The position numbers and the translations under genes are program-made. 64,000 nucleotides of DNA from contig DAOTUD010000020.1 of the NCBI GenBank assembly GCA_034437275.1, positions 1 to 64,000 of the forward strand, read 5' to 3'. This stretch comes from TC-15 sp034437275 (GTDB taxonomy: Bacteria; Chloroflexota; Anaerolineae; Aggregatilineales; Aggregatilineaceae). The notes beneath the pieces were generated by a model. It worked only from the letters and a program-made list of their open reading frames with translations. It did no database searches and was not told the origin of the DNA. Below are positions 17,469 through 26,199 of this stretch, one piece after another (the first letter of the stretch is position 1; every line of letters starts with the position of its first letter).

Positions 17469-18320
17469 CTAGCCTTCCAGTTCGCCAACGGCGTCATCCA
17501 CCGGCAGCCCCGCGTGGATCATGCGGCGCAGCACGCCCAGCAGCCGGGCCGGGTCCGGGGCCTGGAACACGTTGCGCCCGATGAACATGCCGTTGGCCCC
17601 GGCTTGCAGCGCGCCATCGACCATCGCCAGGGCTTCGCGCAGGGTTTCCGTCTTGGGGCCGCCCGCGATCAACACCGGGCGGAAGGCAGCGTCGATCACG
17701 GTGCGGAACGACGCGGCGTCGCCGCTGTAGTCGGTCTTCAGCACGTCCGCGCCCAGTTCGCAGGCCATGCGCGCGCCCATCGCGATGAAGTCGGCGTTGT
17801 AAATGTCGTGGTCGGCGCGTTCGCCACGCGCCATCGGCTCGATGATGCAGCCCATGCCCGTCGCTTCGCACGCCTGCGCCAACTGCGCGACATGCGCGAC
17901 CTGGCGGGCTTCGGCGTTGGGGTCGCCATAACCGATGAACATATACGTCAGCACGGCATCCGCACCCAGCCGGGCGGCCTCTTCGGCGGTGGCGATCATG
18001 CGTCCGCGCCCTTCGTCGCTGCCGAGCATTTCCGGCGAGCGCCAGCGGTTGGTCCAATCGACGCGCAGGACCAGCCCCGGCGCGCCGTGTCCGGCGAACA
18101 CGCTGGCGTAGGCGCGCGCGATGCCCGGCCCGACCAGGAAGGCGTCGGCCCCGGCGTCGGCCAGCGTTTCGAGCGTGTCGCCAGGGGTCATGATGCCGTC
18201 CAGCAGCCCCAGGTGCACGCCGTGATCGAAGGCGACCACTGCGGCGCGGTGGGTGTCTGGGTTCAGGATGCGGCCCAGGCGGATCGTTTTGCCGGGATTG
18301 GAATGGTGGTAAAGCGTCAT
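17469..18320 (-). CDS. DhnA-type class I aldolase
   Basis: The 283-residue product belongs to the DeoC/FbaB/LsrF aldolase family (COG1830-like). Evidence: AFDHGVHLG near the N-terminus, DVLKTDYSG with the Schiff-base Lys (about 190), IAGGPKTET phosphate loop and a final GANGMFIGRN phosphate-binding turn. It probably cleaves a phosphorylated ketose into a triose phosphate and a second aldehyde. Close linkage to the PfkB kinase gene (2-base gap) supports a kinase-then-aldolase route parallel to xylAB. Confidence 0.82.
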   Translation of the reverse strand: MTLYHHSNPGKTIRLGRILNPDTHRAAVVAFDHGVHLGLLDGIMTPGDTLETLADAGADAFLVGPGIARAYASVFAGHGAPGLVLRVDWTNRWRSPEMLGSDEGRGRMIATAEEAARLGADAVLTYMFIGYGDPNAEARQVAHVAQLAQACEATGMGCIIEPMARGERADHDIYNADFIAMGARMACELGADVLKTDYSGDAASFRTVIDAAFRPVLIAGGPKTETLREALAMVDGALQAGANGMFIGRNVFQAPDPARLLGVLRRMIHAGLPVDDAVGELEG

Positions 18321-18341
18321 GGTATTGCCGTCCTTTAATAA

Positions 18342-18363
18342 ATCAGGGTTCTTTGTCCCTGAT
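18342..18363 (-). terminator. Hairpin between lacI-type gene and aldolase
   Basis: ATCAGGG and CCCTGAT form a perfect 7-pair stem with an 8-base loop. On the minus strand it is followed by TTTATTAAAGG, a weak T tract merging into the aldolase ribosome binding site. It may be a partial terminator or attenuator separating the regulator gene from the catabolic genes. Confidence 0.4.
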
Positions 18364-18412
18364 CATACCGCGTTCGACGCTATTTGTGGAATGACTTGCT
18401 GGGGCTGGGGGA

Positions 18413-19447
18413 TCAGCCGCGCCTGCTAGGGGGCACTGCCGTCGAGGCGCGCACCTGAAGCTGGATCGGCAGGATGATCTCTTTCTCGTATACCGGGTGC
18501 TCGTCCAACATTTCGAACAGCAGTTGAGCCACCCGCTGCCCGTTTTCCATCGACGGCAGCCGGACCGTCGTCAGCGGCGGGCATTGCAGTTCGGCGGTGG
18601 GGATGTCGTCGAAGCCGACCACCGACACATCGCCCGGCACACGGCAGCCGCGTTCGTTCAGCCAGCGGATCGCGCCCAGCGCCATCAGGTCGTTGAAGGC
18701 GAAGATCGCGGTGATGTCGGGGCACATCTCCCACAAGCGGGCTGCCCCCGTGTAGCCGCTGTCCGTCATGAAGTCGCCTTCGACATACGGCGTCAGCTCC
18801 GGGTCCAGGGCTGCGTCGCGCATCGCGTTCTCGTAGCCGCGCCAGCGGGCCTGCACGCTCATGGTGTCCGCCGGGCCGGTGATGATCCCGATCGTGCGGT
18901 GGCCGAGCGCCAGCAGATGTTGGGTGAGCACGTAAGCCCCGTTTTCGTCGTCGGCGTGGACGCAGGGGATATCGTGCTGGGTGTAGCCGGATACCACCAC
19001 CGGGTACCCCTTCTCGACCAGCAGCTTGGCCCCCTCGTCGCCCATACCGCTCTCGAAGATCACGCCGTCGGCCATCTGGCGCTTCAGCAGCCGCCGGTAG
19101 GCCGGGAGGGGATCGCTGGCCGAGCGCAGCGTAGAGAGCAGGATGCTGTAGTCGTGGCGGGTGGCTGCGCGGTCGATGCCGTGCAGCATTTGCAGCAGGT
19201 GCGCGTTGCCGAACAGGAAATCCGACTCGAACGGGATCGCAACCGCGATGATCGCGGTGCGGGGCTGCTCCTGGGCCAGGGTGCGGGCCGCCATACTGGG
19301 CCGGTAGTTGAGGGCTTCGATCGCTTGCAGCACGCGCGCCCGTGTCGCTGGCGCGACTTCGCCTTTGTTGTTGATCACGCGCGAAACGGTCTGGTAGGAG
19401 GTGCCCGCGTGTTCCGCCACGTCCCGGATGGTTATTTTTTTCGCCAC
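18413..19447 (-). CDS. LacI-family transcriptional regulator
   Basis: The 344-residue protein starts at GTG with GAGGGGC upstream. The N-terminal helix-turn-helix (TIRDVAEHAGTSYQTVSRVINNKGEV) and hinge (NYRPSMAARTLA) are classic LacI. The sugar-binding core follows with GFDDIPTAEL and a conserved C-terminal QLLFEML. It sits at the head of the minus-strand pentose genes and opposite the sugar transporter genes, so it should respond to a sugar or phosphosugar of this locus. Two matching palindromes in the intergenic region support autoregulation and control of both arms. Confidence 0.93.
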   Translation of the reverse strand: MAKKITIRDVAEHAGTSYQTVSRVINNKGEVAPATRARVLQAIEALNYRPSMAARTLAQEQPRTAIIAVAIPFESDFLFGNAHLLQMLHGIDRAATRHDYSILLSTLRSASDPLPAYRRLLKRQMADGVIFESGMGDEGAKLLVEKGYPVVVSGYTQHDIPCVHADDENGAYVLTQHLLALGHRTIGIITGPADTMSVQARWRGYENAMRDAALDPELTPYVEGDFMTDSGYTGAARLWEMCPDITAIFAFNDLMALGAIRWLNERGCRVPGDVSVVGFDDIPTAELQCPPLTTVRLPSMENGQRVAQLLFEMLDEHPVYEKEIILPIQLQVRASTAVPPSRRG

Positions 19448-19484
19448 GATATGCCCCTCAGTGTTACAATGTGAATTAAATGCC

Positions 19485-19496
19485 GTGACCGGTCAC
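19485..19496. promoter_or_regulatory. LacI-type operator O1
   Basis: GTGACCGGTCAC is a perfect 12-base palindrome with a central CG, the form bound by LacI-family proteins. It begins 11 bases downstream of the minus-strand -10 box at 19508-19513, overlapping the predicted transcript start region of the regulator gene, a position suited to autorepression. Confidence 0.65.
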
Positions 19497-19507
19497 AGTT
19501 ATTCCTG

Positions 19508-19537
19508 ATTATATGCGGAATTTCGGCTGAACGTCAA
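19508..19537 (-). promoter_or_regulatory. Promoter of the LacI-type regulator gene
   Basis: On the minus strand TTGACG (19537-19532) and TATAAT (19513-19508) are separated by 18 bases, a near-consensus sigma-70 promoter reading toward the GTG at 19447. Operator O1 lies just downstream. Confidence 0.75.
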
Positions 19538-19584
19538 GCGAACCGCGTGAAGGACATCATTTCACGATTCGTCATCCCAATGAC

Positions 19585-19613
19585 TTGACAGGCGTATAAC
19601 CATCTTCTATACT
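19585..19613 (+). promoter_or_regulatory. Promoter of the sugar ABC transporter operon
   Basis: TTGACA (19585-19590) and TATACT (19608-19613) are separated by 17 bases, an almost perfect sigma-70 promoter. The predicted start near 19620 gives a leader of about 138 bases before the binding-protein gene. Operator O2 lies directly downstream. Confidence 0.85.
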
Positions 19614-19622
19614 GTAAACAAG

Positions 19623-19638
19623 CTGTGAACGTTCACAG
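19623..19638. promoter_or_regulatory. LacI-type operator O2
   Basis: CTGTGAACGTTCACAG is a perfect 16-base palindrome with a central CG, close to the LacI/GalR-family consensus. It starts 10 bases after the -10 box of the transporter promoter, so bound repressor would block initiation. O1 and O2 centres are 140 bases apart, compatible with looping. Confidence 0.8.
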
Positions 19639-19757
19639 TGTGTGTCACATCCAGGAGAAAGGAGTGTCGCACCCGCAGAACTTACCAAACAAAGTTACGC
19701 ATCCCACAATAACCTATTTTTCCGTATAATGTCAGTTTTTAAGGGAGAGCAACTTTC

Positions 19758-21026
19758 ATGTCCAAATTTACCAAGCTTGGTTTTGTGTTCCTTCTGATCG
19801 CCGCCTTTATCGTGCCGCTGGGCCTGACGGCAGCCCAGGGGCCGGAGTACGTGACCTATAACTCGTACAACGGCGATCCTATTCCGCGTGAATTTGACGA
19901 GAAAGTCGTCAACATGTGGAACGAGCAGAACCCCATGCTGCCGGTCGAGCACTCGATCATCGCGCATGAGGACTTCAAACAGGCGATCCGCGCCTACTTG
20001 ACCGCCAGCCCGGCCCCCGACGTGCTGACCTGGTTCGCGGGCAACCGCACCCAGTTCTTCATCGACAAGGGCCTGGTGGCCGACATTTCCGACGTGTGGG
20101 CTGAATACGGCTTCAACGACACCTACGCGCCCGGCTTCAAGCAGTTGGCGACGTCCGACGGCAGCCAGTACTTCCTGCCGACTTCCTACTACTGGTGGGC
20201 CATTTACTATCGTCCCTCGCTCTTCGAAGAGGTCGGCATTGACGAAGCCCCCGAGACCTGGGACGACCTGCTGCTGGCGTGCGACGTGCTCAACGAAGCT
20301 GGCTATGCCCCCTTCACCATCGGCACCCGCTATCGCTGGACGGCGGCGGCCTGGTTCGACTACCTGAACATGCGCGTCAACGGCCCGGAGTTCCACCGCG
20401 ACCTGATGCTGCTCAAGGAATCCTACACCGACGAGCGCGTCAAGCTGGTGTTCGACTACTGGAACCAGCTCTTCGAGCACAACTGCTTCATCGAAGACCC
20501 GGCGGCCTACAGTTGGCAAGAAGGCCTGGACTTCATGATCCAGGGCGACGCGGCCATGTACCTGATGGGCGGCTTCATCACCGACTCCTACCCGGACGAA
20601 CTGGAAGATGATCTCGATTTCTTCCGCTTCCCGATCATCGACCCCGACGTGCCGATTGGCGAGGACGCCCCGACCGACGGGCTGCTGATGGCGACCAACG
20701 CCCGCAACCTGGACGGTGGCAAGAAGTTCCTGGGCTGGCTGGGCTCCAAGGAAGTGCAGCAAATGGCCTTCGAAGACATGGACCGTCTGCCGACACGTAC
20801 CGACGTAGACCTGACGGACGCGCCCGAAAACGTCAAGAAGGGCGTGAACCTGATCCAGACGGCGGACTACGTGTTGCAGTTCTATGACCGCGACACCACC
20901 CCGCCGATGGCGGACGCCGGCATGGATGGCTTCATGCGCTTCTGGGACAACCCCGATCAGATCGACTCCATCCTGGACGAACTGGAAGCCGAACGTATTC
21001 GCCAGGTGGAAGAAGCTGCCGAGTAA
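19758..21026 (+). CDS. Sugar ABC transporter substrate-binding protein
   Basis: The 422-residue product is a family 1 (MalE-like) binding protein. It has an N-terminal signal ending near TAAQ, then DEKVVNMWNEQNP, FKQAIRAYLTASPAPDVL and the Trp-rich YWWAIYYRPSLFEEVGI segment typical of oligosaccharide-binding members. There is no lipobox Cys after the signal, so how it is retained is not evident. AAGGGAGAG precedes the ATG. It is followed by two permease genes and no ATPase gene; an MsmX-like shared ATPase elsewhere would be needed. Confidence 0.92.
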   Translation: MSKFTKLGFVFLLIAAFIVPLGLTAAQGPEYVTYNSYNGDPIPREFDEKVVNMWNEQNPMLPVEHSIIAHEDFKQAIRAYLTASPAPDVLTWFAGNRTQFFIDKGLVADISDVWAEYGFNDTYAPGFKQLATSDGSQYFLPTSYYWWAIYYRPSLFEEVGIDEAPETWDDLLLACDVLNEAGYAPFTIGTRYRWTAAAWFDYLNMRVNGPEFHRDLMLLKESYTDERVKLVFDYWNQLFEHNCFIEDPAAYSWQEGLDFMIQGDAAMYLMGGFITDSYPDELEDDLDFFRFPIIDPDVPIGEDAPTDGLLMATNARNLDGGKKFLGWLGSKEVQQMAFEDMDRLPTRTDVDLTDAPENVKKGVNLIQTADYVLQFYDRDTTPPMADAGMDGFMRFWDNPDQIDSILDELEAERIRQVEEAAE

Positions 21027-21048
21027 GCTGAACGTTGTTTGTCTGCTG

Positions 21049-21082
21049 GAGGCACGGTCAATCGCACGGTTGGCCGTGCCTC
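21049..21082 (+). other. Intercistronic stem-loop after the binding-protein gene
   Basis: GAGGCACGG and CCGTGCCTC form a perfect 9-pair stem around a 16-base loop, with no following T run. It sits 22 bases after the stop. Such hairpins protect the 3' end of the binding-protein message and give it excess over the permeases. Confidence 0.55.
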
Positions 21083-21224
21083 TCACTACCACGCCCACCA
21101 GTAGCTTGACTGCATGAGGCTGTTTGTGGAGCAGGCGTCTCTTCTCGCACGTGCGGGTCGCCGCGCTGGCCTTCACCTTCCGCCTGCCGTGTGCGTGGAA
21201 GCAAGAAGAGAGGGAGGCACACGC

Positions 21225-22703
21225 ATGGATAAACTCACGGGACATAGCCCCCAACCCGTTGCGCACATGGGAAACACACACCGCGCCAGTTCGATCTTTG
21301 ACGAACCGCTGGACTTCTTCACGGCGAATCTGTTGGGGCTGGTTTTCTCCGCGCTCATTTTGGTGTCATTTTTGCTGATGCCCTGGTTGTGGGACCAGGC
21401 CAAATACAACGGGGCCTACCTGATGGCCGAGGTGCTGTTCGATGGCACCTTCCAAAATTACGGCTCCGATGCCCTGGTGATGCTGCCGTTGGTGGCGTTG
21501 GCGGCGGGCGGCCTGTCGATCTGGGGAATCGTCAATCCCCAGCGCAGCGGTTTGGCGTCGGCGTTGACGGTGGTCGCCGGGGTGGTCGGCCTCTACTATT
21601 TTTACGATTTTTATTTCAATCAAGATGGTGCATTCGCTGAAGTTGCCCAAAATAACGTTGGTAACGGATTTAAGCTGGCGCTGGTGGCCATTAGCGGCCT
21701 GGTCGTCCAGATTGCCGTCGTGCTGCGTCCGGTAGCGGCGCGGCAGTTGGCGAACTGGGGCGAGCATAACACCGCGATGGCCGCGCTCAACCGGTGGTTT
21801 AACAAGCTGGGCAGCGGGGGACAGGGACTGCTGGACCGCATCCCGCACAAAGCCACCCCTTACCTGTTCCTGGCCTTTCCGCTGCTGTTGTACACTGTCT
21901 GGATTCTCGGTCCCACGTTCTACACGTTCTACCTGAGCCTCACCCGCTGGGATGGCGTTTCCAGCCCGTACTACATCGGCCTGGACAATTACAGCGAACT
22001 GTTTGGCGACCGCATCTTCAAAGAGTCGCTGGGTAACAACGTGCGCTGGCTGGTGATCTTCATCACCGTGCCGACCACGCTCGGCCTGGCGATGGCCTTG
22101 ATCTTCAACACCGAGATGCGCGGCGGCAAATGGTACAAGGTCAGCTTCTATTCGCCGCTGGTGCTGTCTGGCCCGGTGATTGGGCTGGTCTGGCTGTGGC
22201 TCTACCACCCGGACAAAGGGCTGCTCAACTCGTTCCTGCGCGATACCGGCATCACCTCGAATCCGCCCTCCTGGCACGCCGACCGCGAGATCGCGATCTA
22301 CTGTGTGATCGCGGCGGCGGTGTGGCGACAGGTGGGGTATGTGATGGTGCTCTACCTGGCCGGGCTGAAGAACATCGACCCGGCAATGGTCGACGCCGGG
22401 CTGGTGGACGGCGCGAACCGGTGGCAGCTTTTCCGCCATGTGATCTTCCCTCTGCTCGCCCCGGTTACGACGATCATTTTCGTGATCTCGGTGATCGACT
22501 CGCTGCGCGCCTTCGATCTGGTCCAGATCATGACGCGCGGGGGGCAAAGTACCCAGGTGCTGGCGAATTTTATGTATAACGAAGCGTTCAACAATTACCG
22601 GATGGGCTATGGGGCCGCGATTGCGGTGGTATTGTTCTCGATTAGCATGTTCTTTATCGGCATTTACCTGTGGCTCAATCTGCGGGACGAACTGGAATAC
22701 TAG
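21225..22703 (+). CDS. Sugar ABC transporter permease with extra N-terminal helices
   Basis: The 492-residue product starts at ATG 21225 because GAGGGAGG lies seven bases before it. Residues from about 210 on are a MalF/UgpA-type permease: LYTVWILGPTFYTFYLSLTRW, six helices and the cytoplasmic EAA loop (VDAGLVDGANRWQLFRHVIFPLL). The first about 200 residues are extra, with about four hydrophobic helices (FTANLLGLVFSALILVSFL and three more around 75-95, 103-123 and 145-165). MalF of enteric bacteria also has an N-terminal extension, but this one is longer. The partner permease begins 9 bases downstream. Confidence 0.9.
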   Translation: MDKLTGHSPQPVAHMGNTHRASSIFDEPLDFFTANLLGLVFSALILVSFLLMPWLWDQAKYNGAYLMAEVLFDGTFQNYGSDALVMLPLVALAAGGLSIWGIVNPQRSGLASALTVVAGVVGLYYFYDFYFNQDGAFAEVAQNNVGNGFKLALVAISGLVVQIAVVLRPVAARQLANWGEHNTAMAALNRWFNKLGSGGQGLLDRIPHKATPYLFLAFPLLLYTVWILGPTFYTFYLSLTRWDGVSSPYYIGLDNYSELFGDRIFKESLGNNVRWLVIFITVPTTLGLAMALIFNTEMRGGKWYKVSFYSPLVLSGPVIGLVWLWLYHPDKGLLNSFLRDTGITSNPPSWHADREIAIYCVIAAAVWRQVGYVMVLYLAGLKNIDPAMVDAGLVDGANRWQLFRHVIFPLLAPVTTIIFVISVIDSLRAFDLVQIMTRGGQSTQVLANFMYNEAFNNYRMGYGAAIAVVLFSISMFFIGIYLWLNLRDELEY

Positions 22704-22712
22704 GGGGACAGC

Positions 22713-23594
22713 ATGACGACACTTGCCAGAGTAGGCCAAACTGCCAGGATGGGCACCGAACGATCGGAACGCCGCGACAAGCTGCGCACGGCGATCAAGT
22801 ACATCCTGTTGACGACGGTCACGTTGATGTGGCTGCTGCCAATGTTCGCCACTGTGATAACGTCCTTCCGCACGATTGAGGATATCCGTGTCAACGGTTT
22901 TTGGAGCGTTCCCGAAGAAATGACGCTCGATAAGTTCAGCACCGCGTGGGAGGTGGCGCGCGTCCGGCAGTATTTGCTCAACAGTTTCATCATCACCCTT
23001 CCCTCGCTGGCCGGGATGCTGCTGCTATCATCCATGAGCGCCTATGCCCTGGCCCGCTTCAAGTTCAGAGGCAACCTGCTGCTATACTTCGTCTTCGTGG
23101 GCGGGATGATGCTGCCGTTCCAGATTCTGCTGCTGCCGGTCTTCCAGCTGACGAACGAACTGGGACTGTGGGACACCTATGGCGCGCTGATCATGATTCA
23201 CATCGCGTTCCAGTTGGGGTTCTGTACCTTTGTGCTGCGTAACTTCATGCGCACGATCCCCGGCGAGATTCTCGACGCCGCGCGCGTCGATGGCTGCAGC
23301 GAACTGCGCATCTACTGGCAGATGATGCTGCCGCTGAGCCTGCCCTCGCTGGCGGCGTTGGCCACGCTCGAATTTACGTGGGTGTTCAACGACTTTTTGT
23401 GGGCGTTGATCTTGCTGAACTCCGATTCGCTGCGGCCCGTGACGGCAGGGCTGGCGACCTTGCAAGGGCGCTATGTGCAGGACTGGCCGGTGATCACCGC
23501 CGGGTCGCTGCTGGCGACGCTGCCGACCGTGTTGGTGTTCATTTTCCTGCAGCGCTACTTCATCGAAGGGCTGACGCTGGGGTCGGGCAAATAG
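22713..23594 (+). CDS. Sugar ABC transporter permease, MalG type
   Basis: The 293-residue product has six helices and the EAA loop (LDAARVDGCSELRIYWQMMLPLSLPSL), plus the N-terminal ITSFRTIEDI segment typical of MalG/LacG. It pairs with the preceding permease to make the membrane channel for the binding protein at 19758. GGGGGAC precedes the ATG. Confidence 0.93.
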   Translation: MTTLARVGQTARMGTERSERRDKLRTAIKYILLTTVTLMWLLPMFATVITSFRTIEDIRVNGFWSVPEEMTLDKFSTAWEVARVRQYLLNSFIITLPSLAGMLLLSSMSAYALARFKFRGNLLLYFVFVGGMMLPFQILLLPVFQLTNELGLWDTYGALIMIHIAFQLGFCTFVLRNFMRTIPGEILDAARVDGCSELRIYWQMMLPLSLPSLAALATLEFTWVFNDFLWALILLNSDSLRPVTAGLATLQGRYVQDWPVITAGSLLATLPTVLVFIFLQRYFIEGLTLGSGK

Positions 23595-23670
23595 GCTGGC
23601 CACATATCGCCAGGATGATCTGGCCCAAGCTCCAACTAAATAGTTTTGAGATCTGTGAAAGGATATTACG

Positions 23671-25866
23671 TTGCGGACCGTACTGCCATTTAATGATGGC
23701 TGGCTGTTCCTGCCGGAAGAGGTGGATGCCCAGGTGCCGGATGTTCGGTTCGAGCCGGTGACGCTGCCGCATCCGAATGTGGTCCTGCCACATCACAACT
23801 TTGACAACGCGGAATACCAGTTCATCTCGACCTATCGCAAGCGCTTTAAACTGCCGGAAGCGCTGGACGGGAGGCGGGTGTACGTGCAGTTTGACGCCGC
23901 AATGATCGCCGCGACGGTGGCGATTAACGGCCACACCTTCCCGGAATACAAGGGGGGCTATACCCCATTTTCATTCGATATCACCGATCACATCCGGTCC
24001 GCCGGGGAAAATGTGATCACCGTGCACGTGGACTCGACCGAGCGCCCCGACATCCCGCCCTATGGGTATGTGGTGGACTACCTGACGTTTGGCGGCATCT
24101 ACCGGGATGCGTGGCTGCGGCTGGTCGCGCCGTGCCATATGCAGCAGGTGTTCGTCAAGCCCACCGACGTGTTGAGCGACGCGCGCCACGCGGACGTGGA
24201 TGTCGTGCTGCACAACCAGGACGCCGCCGCGCGCACCTTCACCGTCCGCGCCACGCTGCTCGCCCCGGACGGCGCATCGATGGCCCACACCGAGGGCGCG
24301 GTCACTGTGCCCGCCAGGGAGTCGCTGCGGCGCGACAGCCTGATCCTGCCCGCCGCCGACGCCCGCCTGTGGACGCTCGACGATCCGGCGCTGTACCGGG
24401 TCAGGGTCGAACTGCTGGACGGCGACACGGTGTTCGATACCCAAACCGTGCGCTTCGGCTTCCGCGAGGCCGAGTTCCGTCCAGATGGCGGATTCTACCT
24501 CAACGGCGCGCGCGTGGACCTGGTCGGCCTCAACCGCCACCAGACCTACCCCTACATTGGGGCGGCGGCCCCGGCCCGGCTCCAGCGGGATGACGCCGAC
24601 ATCCTCAAGCACGAGCTGGCGCTGAACCTGGCGCGCACCTCGCATTACCCGCAGTCGCCGCACTTCCTGGATCGCTGCGACGAGATCGGGCTGCTGGTAT
24701 TCGAGGAGATTCCCGGCTGGCAGCACATCGGCGACGTGGAGTGGCAGCGGCTCAGCCTGCGCGACGTGCGGGCCATGATCGAGCGCGACTTCAACCACCC
24801 GTCGATCATTCTGTGGGGCGTGCGCATCAACGAATCGGCGGATGATCACGACCTCTACACTGCGTCGAATGCCCTGGCGCGCCAACTGGACCCGACGCGC
24901 CAGACCGGCGGTGTGCGTTACTTCCAGGACAGCGACTTCCTGGAGGATGTGTTCACCTTCAACGATTTCTCGAATACCGTCGTCGAGCCGCTGCACACGC
25001 CGCACCTGGTCACCGAGTTCAACGGGCACATGTTCCCGACCAAGTCCTGGGACCAGGAAGAGCGCGTGATGGAACATGCGCTGCGCCACGCGCGCATCCA
25101 GGATAAGCAGCTTGGCATGGCGAATGTCGCCGGGGCGATTGGCTGGTGTGCGTTCGACTACAACACCCACCAGGAGTTTGGCTCCGGGGATCGCATCTGC
25201 TATCACGGCGTGATGGACATCTTCCGCCTGCCGAAATATGCCGCCTATGCGTACAGCAGCCAGGCCTCGCCGGAGGAGCGCGTCGTGCTCCAGGCGGCGA
25301 CCGTCTGGTCGATGGGCGATCGCAGCGAGGGCGGCAACGATCCGCTGGTCGTCTTTAGCAACTGCGACGCCGTCGAGGTCTTCATCGGCGACGAACAGAT
25401 GGGCCGCTTCACCCCGGACCGTGACACATTCCCGCACCTGCCGCACCCCCCGTACCAGATCAGCCTGGGCGCACAGCATTTGACCTGGGGCCGGGCGCTG
25501 GCCGACCTGCGGCTGGTCGGCTACGTGAACGGCGAGATCGCCGCCGAACAGCGCATTGCGGCGGACGGGCTGCCGCATAAGCTGGTGCTGGCGGCGGACC
25601 ACAACGCCTTGCACGCCGATGGGGCGGACATGACGCGGCTGGTCTTCAAAATCGTGGACCGCTACGGCAACCGGCTGCCCTACACCAATCAGGTAGTGTC
25701 GTTTGCGGTCGATGGCCCGGCGGACCTGATCGGCGAGAATCCCTTCGCGCTGATCGGCGGGCAGGCGGCGCTGTATCTCCGCGCGCGCCACCAGCCGGGG
25801 ACGGTCACCGTCTACGCGCAGACGCCGCGCCTGGAGCCGGCGGTGGTGACGCTGACGATCCGTTAG
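23671..25866 (+). CDS. Glycoside hydrolase family 2 enzyme
   Basis: The 731-residue product starts at TTG with AAAGGAT upstream. It has the GH2 sugar-binding N-terminal domain (FNDGWLF, YRKRFKLP), an immunoglobulin-like domain and the TIM barrel with LVGLNRHQTYPYIG. Acid/base Glu388 is in WGVRINES and nucleophile Glu449 in LVTEFNGH. A C-terminal beta-sandwich domain follows. There is no signal peptide, so it acts in the cytoplasm on imported oligosaccharides. Specificity (beta-galactosidase, beta-glucuronidase or beta-xylosidase-like) is not decided by sequence. Location after the importer and opposite xylose genes favours a pentose- or hemicellulose-derived substrate. Confidence 0.9.
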   Translation: MRTVLPFNDGWLFLPEEVDAQVPDVRFEPVTLPHPNVVLPHHNFDNAEYQFISTYRKRFKLPEALDGRRVYVQFDAAMIAATVAINGHTFPEYKGGYTPFSFDITDHIRSAGENVITVHVDSTERPDIPPYGYVVDYLTFGGIYRDAWLRLVAPCHMQQVFVKPTDVLSDARHADVDVVLHNQDAAARTFTVRATLLAPDGASMAHTEGAVTVPARESLRRDSLILPAADARLWTLDDPALYRVRVELLDGDTVFDTQTVRFGFREAEFRPDGGFYLNGARVDLVGLNRHQTYPYIGAAAPARLQRDDADILKHELALNLARTSHYPQSPHFLDRCDEIGLLVFEEIPGWQHIGDVEWQRLSLRDVRAMIERDFNHPSIILWGVRINESADDHDLYTASNALARQLDPTRQTGGVRYFQDSDFLEDVFTFNDFSNTVVEPLHTPHLVTEFNGHMFPTKSWDQEERVMEHALRHARIQDKQLGMANVAGAIGWCAFDYNTHQEFGSGDRICYHGVMDIFRLPKYAAYAYSSQASPEERVVLQAATVWSMGDRSEGGNDPLVVFSNCDAVEVFIGDEQMGRFTPDRDTFPHLPHPPYQISLGAQHLTWGRALADLRLVGYVNGEIAAEQRIAADGLPHKLVLAADHNALHADGADMTRLVFKIVDRYGNRLPYTNQVVSFAVDGPADLIGENPFALIGGQAALYLRARHQPGTVTVYAQTPRLEPAVVTLTIR

Positions 25867-25911
25867 GTGATATCGTTTGTAGCTTGTTTTTTTCCTCCCT
25901 ATTTTGTGAAG

Positions 25912-25949
25912 ACTGCTGGTGTTGTTGTGCCCCGGCAGTTTTCCTTTTT
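25912..25949 (+). terminator. Terminator after the GH2 gene
   Basis: ACTGCTGG and CCGGCAGT form an 8-pair stem (one T-G pair) with a 12-base loop, followed by TTTTCCTTTTT. It ends the transporter/GH2 operon. Confidence 0.7.
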
Positions 25950-26053
25950 GGCTGTGGCAGGCAGTACGGGGCCGCGTCCTAAAATTGTGCCGGGAGGCCA
26001 GCCCGTGCTATGATTCAGAGGCCATTTGAGAAGTTCTGTTTGTGCGCGTTTTG

Positions 26054-26156
26054 GCCCTCATCCCCAACCCTTCTCCCTCAGGGAGAAGGGAGTAGGCGTG
26101 CCGTTAATCCCTCTCCCTGAGGGAGAGGGACCCGGCCCCGCCGGAAGGGTGAGGGC
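26054..26156. repeat. Palindromic repeat element (REP/MITE-like)
   Basis: Two perfect hairpins lie side by side: CCCTTCTCCCT/AGGGAGAAGGG (26068-26090) and CCCTCTCCCT/AGGGAGAGGG (26109-26129). Outer ends GCCCTCA and TGAGGGC are also inverted repeats, so the whole 100-base unit can fold as one. This pattern is typical of dispersed extragenic palindromes. Apart from this unit and the terminator, the 333-base gap before the radical SAM gene holds nothing else recognisable. Confidence 0.7.
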
Positions 26157-26199
26157 TTTTCAAACGGCGTCTCAGGCTCTTTACCCCCGCAGAACATGA

